42,710 bases of DNA from an uncultured Saprospiraceae bacterium (GTDB lineage: Bacteria; Bacteroidota; Bacteroidia; Chitinophagales; Saprospiraceae), in contig CALDTZ010000122.1 in assembly GCA_937924805.1 (NCBI GenBank), positions 1-42,710 on the forward strand, read 5' to 3'. The translations under genes were made by a program, and so were the position numbers. The stretch's first letter is position 1; every line of letters starts with the position of its first letter. Shown piece after piece: positions 42,372-42,710 of the stretch. The notes beneath the pieces are model-generated. The model had not been told where the DNA came from. It saw nothing but the letters and a program-made list of their open reading frames with translations, and made no database searches.

Positions 42372-42710
42372 TTAATGACTTTCAAATAAATCTAGCGCAT
42401 TTTTACTTGTTATTGTTGCCACTTCTTCGACAGACACACCTCTAACTTTAGCTAATTTTGAAGCAATGAATGGTATATAACTTGACTCATTTTGTTTTCC
42501 TCGATGTGGATGCGGCGACAGATATGGAGCATCGGTCTCTAATACTATATATTGATCATCAAGATAAGACAACATTTCATCAAGACCCGCATTCTTAAAT
42601 GTTATAACTCCACCTAACCCCATTTTGAAGTTTACTTTTTGAATTCTCTTAGCTTCTTCAATAGATCCATTAAAACAATGAAATACACCATTTAAATTAC
42701 CATCTTGGTG
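42372..42710 (-). CDS. tatD: TatD family deoxyribonuclease/hydrolase, C-terminal part (cut by window edge)
   Basis: The open frame enters from the right edge and encodes the last 112 residues of a TatD-type metal-dependent hydrolase. It opens HQDGNLNGVFHCFNGSIEEA, where VFHCFNGS holds a metal-binding His. It continues FKMGLGGVITFK, then VLETDAPYLSPHPHRGKQNE with the conserved Asp and PHPHRG, and ends ATITSKNALDLFESH. The N terminus with the first metal ligands is outside the window. TatD proteins are 3'-5' nucleases; the specific role here is not shown. Confidence 0.93.
   Translation of the reverse strand, partial: HQDGNLNGVFHCFNGSIEEAKRIQKVNFKMGLGGVITFKNAGLDEMLSYLDDQYIVLETDAPYLSPHPHRGKQNESSYIPFIASKLAKVRGVSVEEVATITSKNALDLFESH

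Noticed and set aside
1..42710. Mobile elements, phage genes, toxin-antitoxin or defence systems
   Set aside because: No transposase, integrase, recombinase, restriction or toxin-like frame, no long direct repeats, and uniform composition throughout.

Overview
The window looks like chromosomal core DNA from a member of the Bacteroidota, most plausibly a marine, low-GC relative of the Saprospiria (that class assignment is inference). The evidence is a type A sorting domain of the type IX secretion system, families largely confined to this phylum (DUF3667, DUF4286, DUF4293, OstA-like, BatE-like TPR/SH3), a Rho factor with a long disordered insert, and promoters that fit the phylum-specific pattern TTTG-N18-20-TAnnTTTG rather than the usual -35/-10. 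Shine-Dalgarno sequences are weak or absent. I see no insertion sequence, prophage, integron or CRISPR array.

Layout. 1-2209 (minus): a methyltransferase cut by the window edge and a large TPR protein. 2346-5216 (plus): a DUF3667 membrane protein and a modular lipoprotein, ending at a bidirectional terminator shared with a secreted vWA protein (5332-6510, minus). 6685-15051 (plus): a tight nine-gene run. It starts with a LytS-type TPR histidine kinase, a LytTR regulator and two paralogous cysteine-bearing lipoproteins with a peptidoglycan-binding-like C terminus. A VOC protein, a DUF4286 protein, an MFS transporter, an acyl-CoA dehydrogenase and a site-2-type protease follow. 15046-22570 (minus): outer-membrane genes skp, bamA and uppS, then the protease prc and kdsD. 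22714-25346 (plus): recQ-aroQ. 25328-28560 (minus): rnpA, an aldose 1-epimerase, rpmH and rho. 28760-31347 (plus): serS, a zinc metallopeptidase and frr. 31349-32909 (minus): a secreted protein of unknown function and lpxH. 33332-35224 (plus): a T9SS cargo protein. 35313-39060 (minus): BatE-like, OstA-like and FAD oxidoreductase genes. 39138-39575 (plus): DUF4293. 39660-41979 (minus): an ExbB/ExbD operon with an extra membrane protein. 42136-42223: tRNA-Ser(GGA). 42372-42710: the C-terminal part of a TatD nuclease.

How the parts fit. Much of the window concerns envelope construction: undecaprenyl carrier (uppS), outer-membrane protein assembly (bamA, skp), LPS synthesis and transport (kdsD, lpxH, OstA-like), periplasmic proteolysis (prc), energy transduction to the outer membrane (exbB/exbD), and surface lipoproteins or T9SS cargo. 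The rest is housekeeping (rho, rpmH, rnpA, serS, frr, recQ, aroQ).

The best candidates for something undescribed are the kinase-regulator-twin-lipoprotein operon (6685-10724) and an apparently terminated, gene-less minus-strand transcript just upstream of lpxH (32961-33217). All family assignments were made by reading the sequence; no database search was run.
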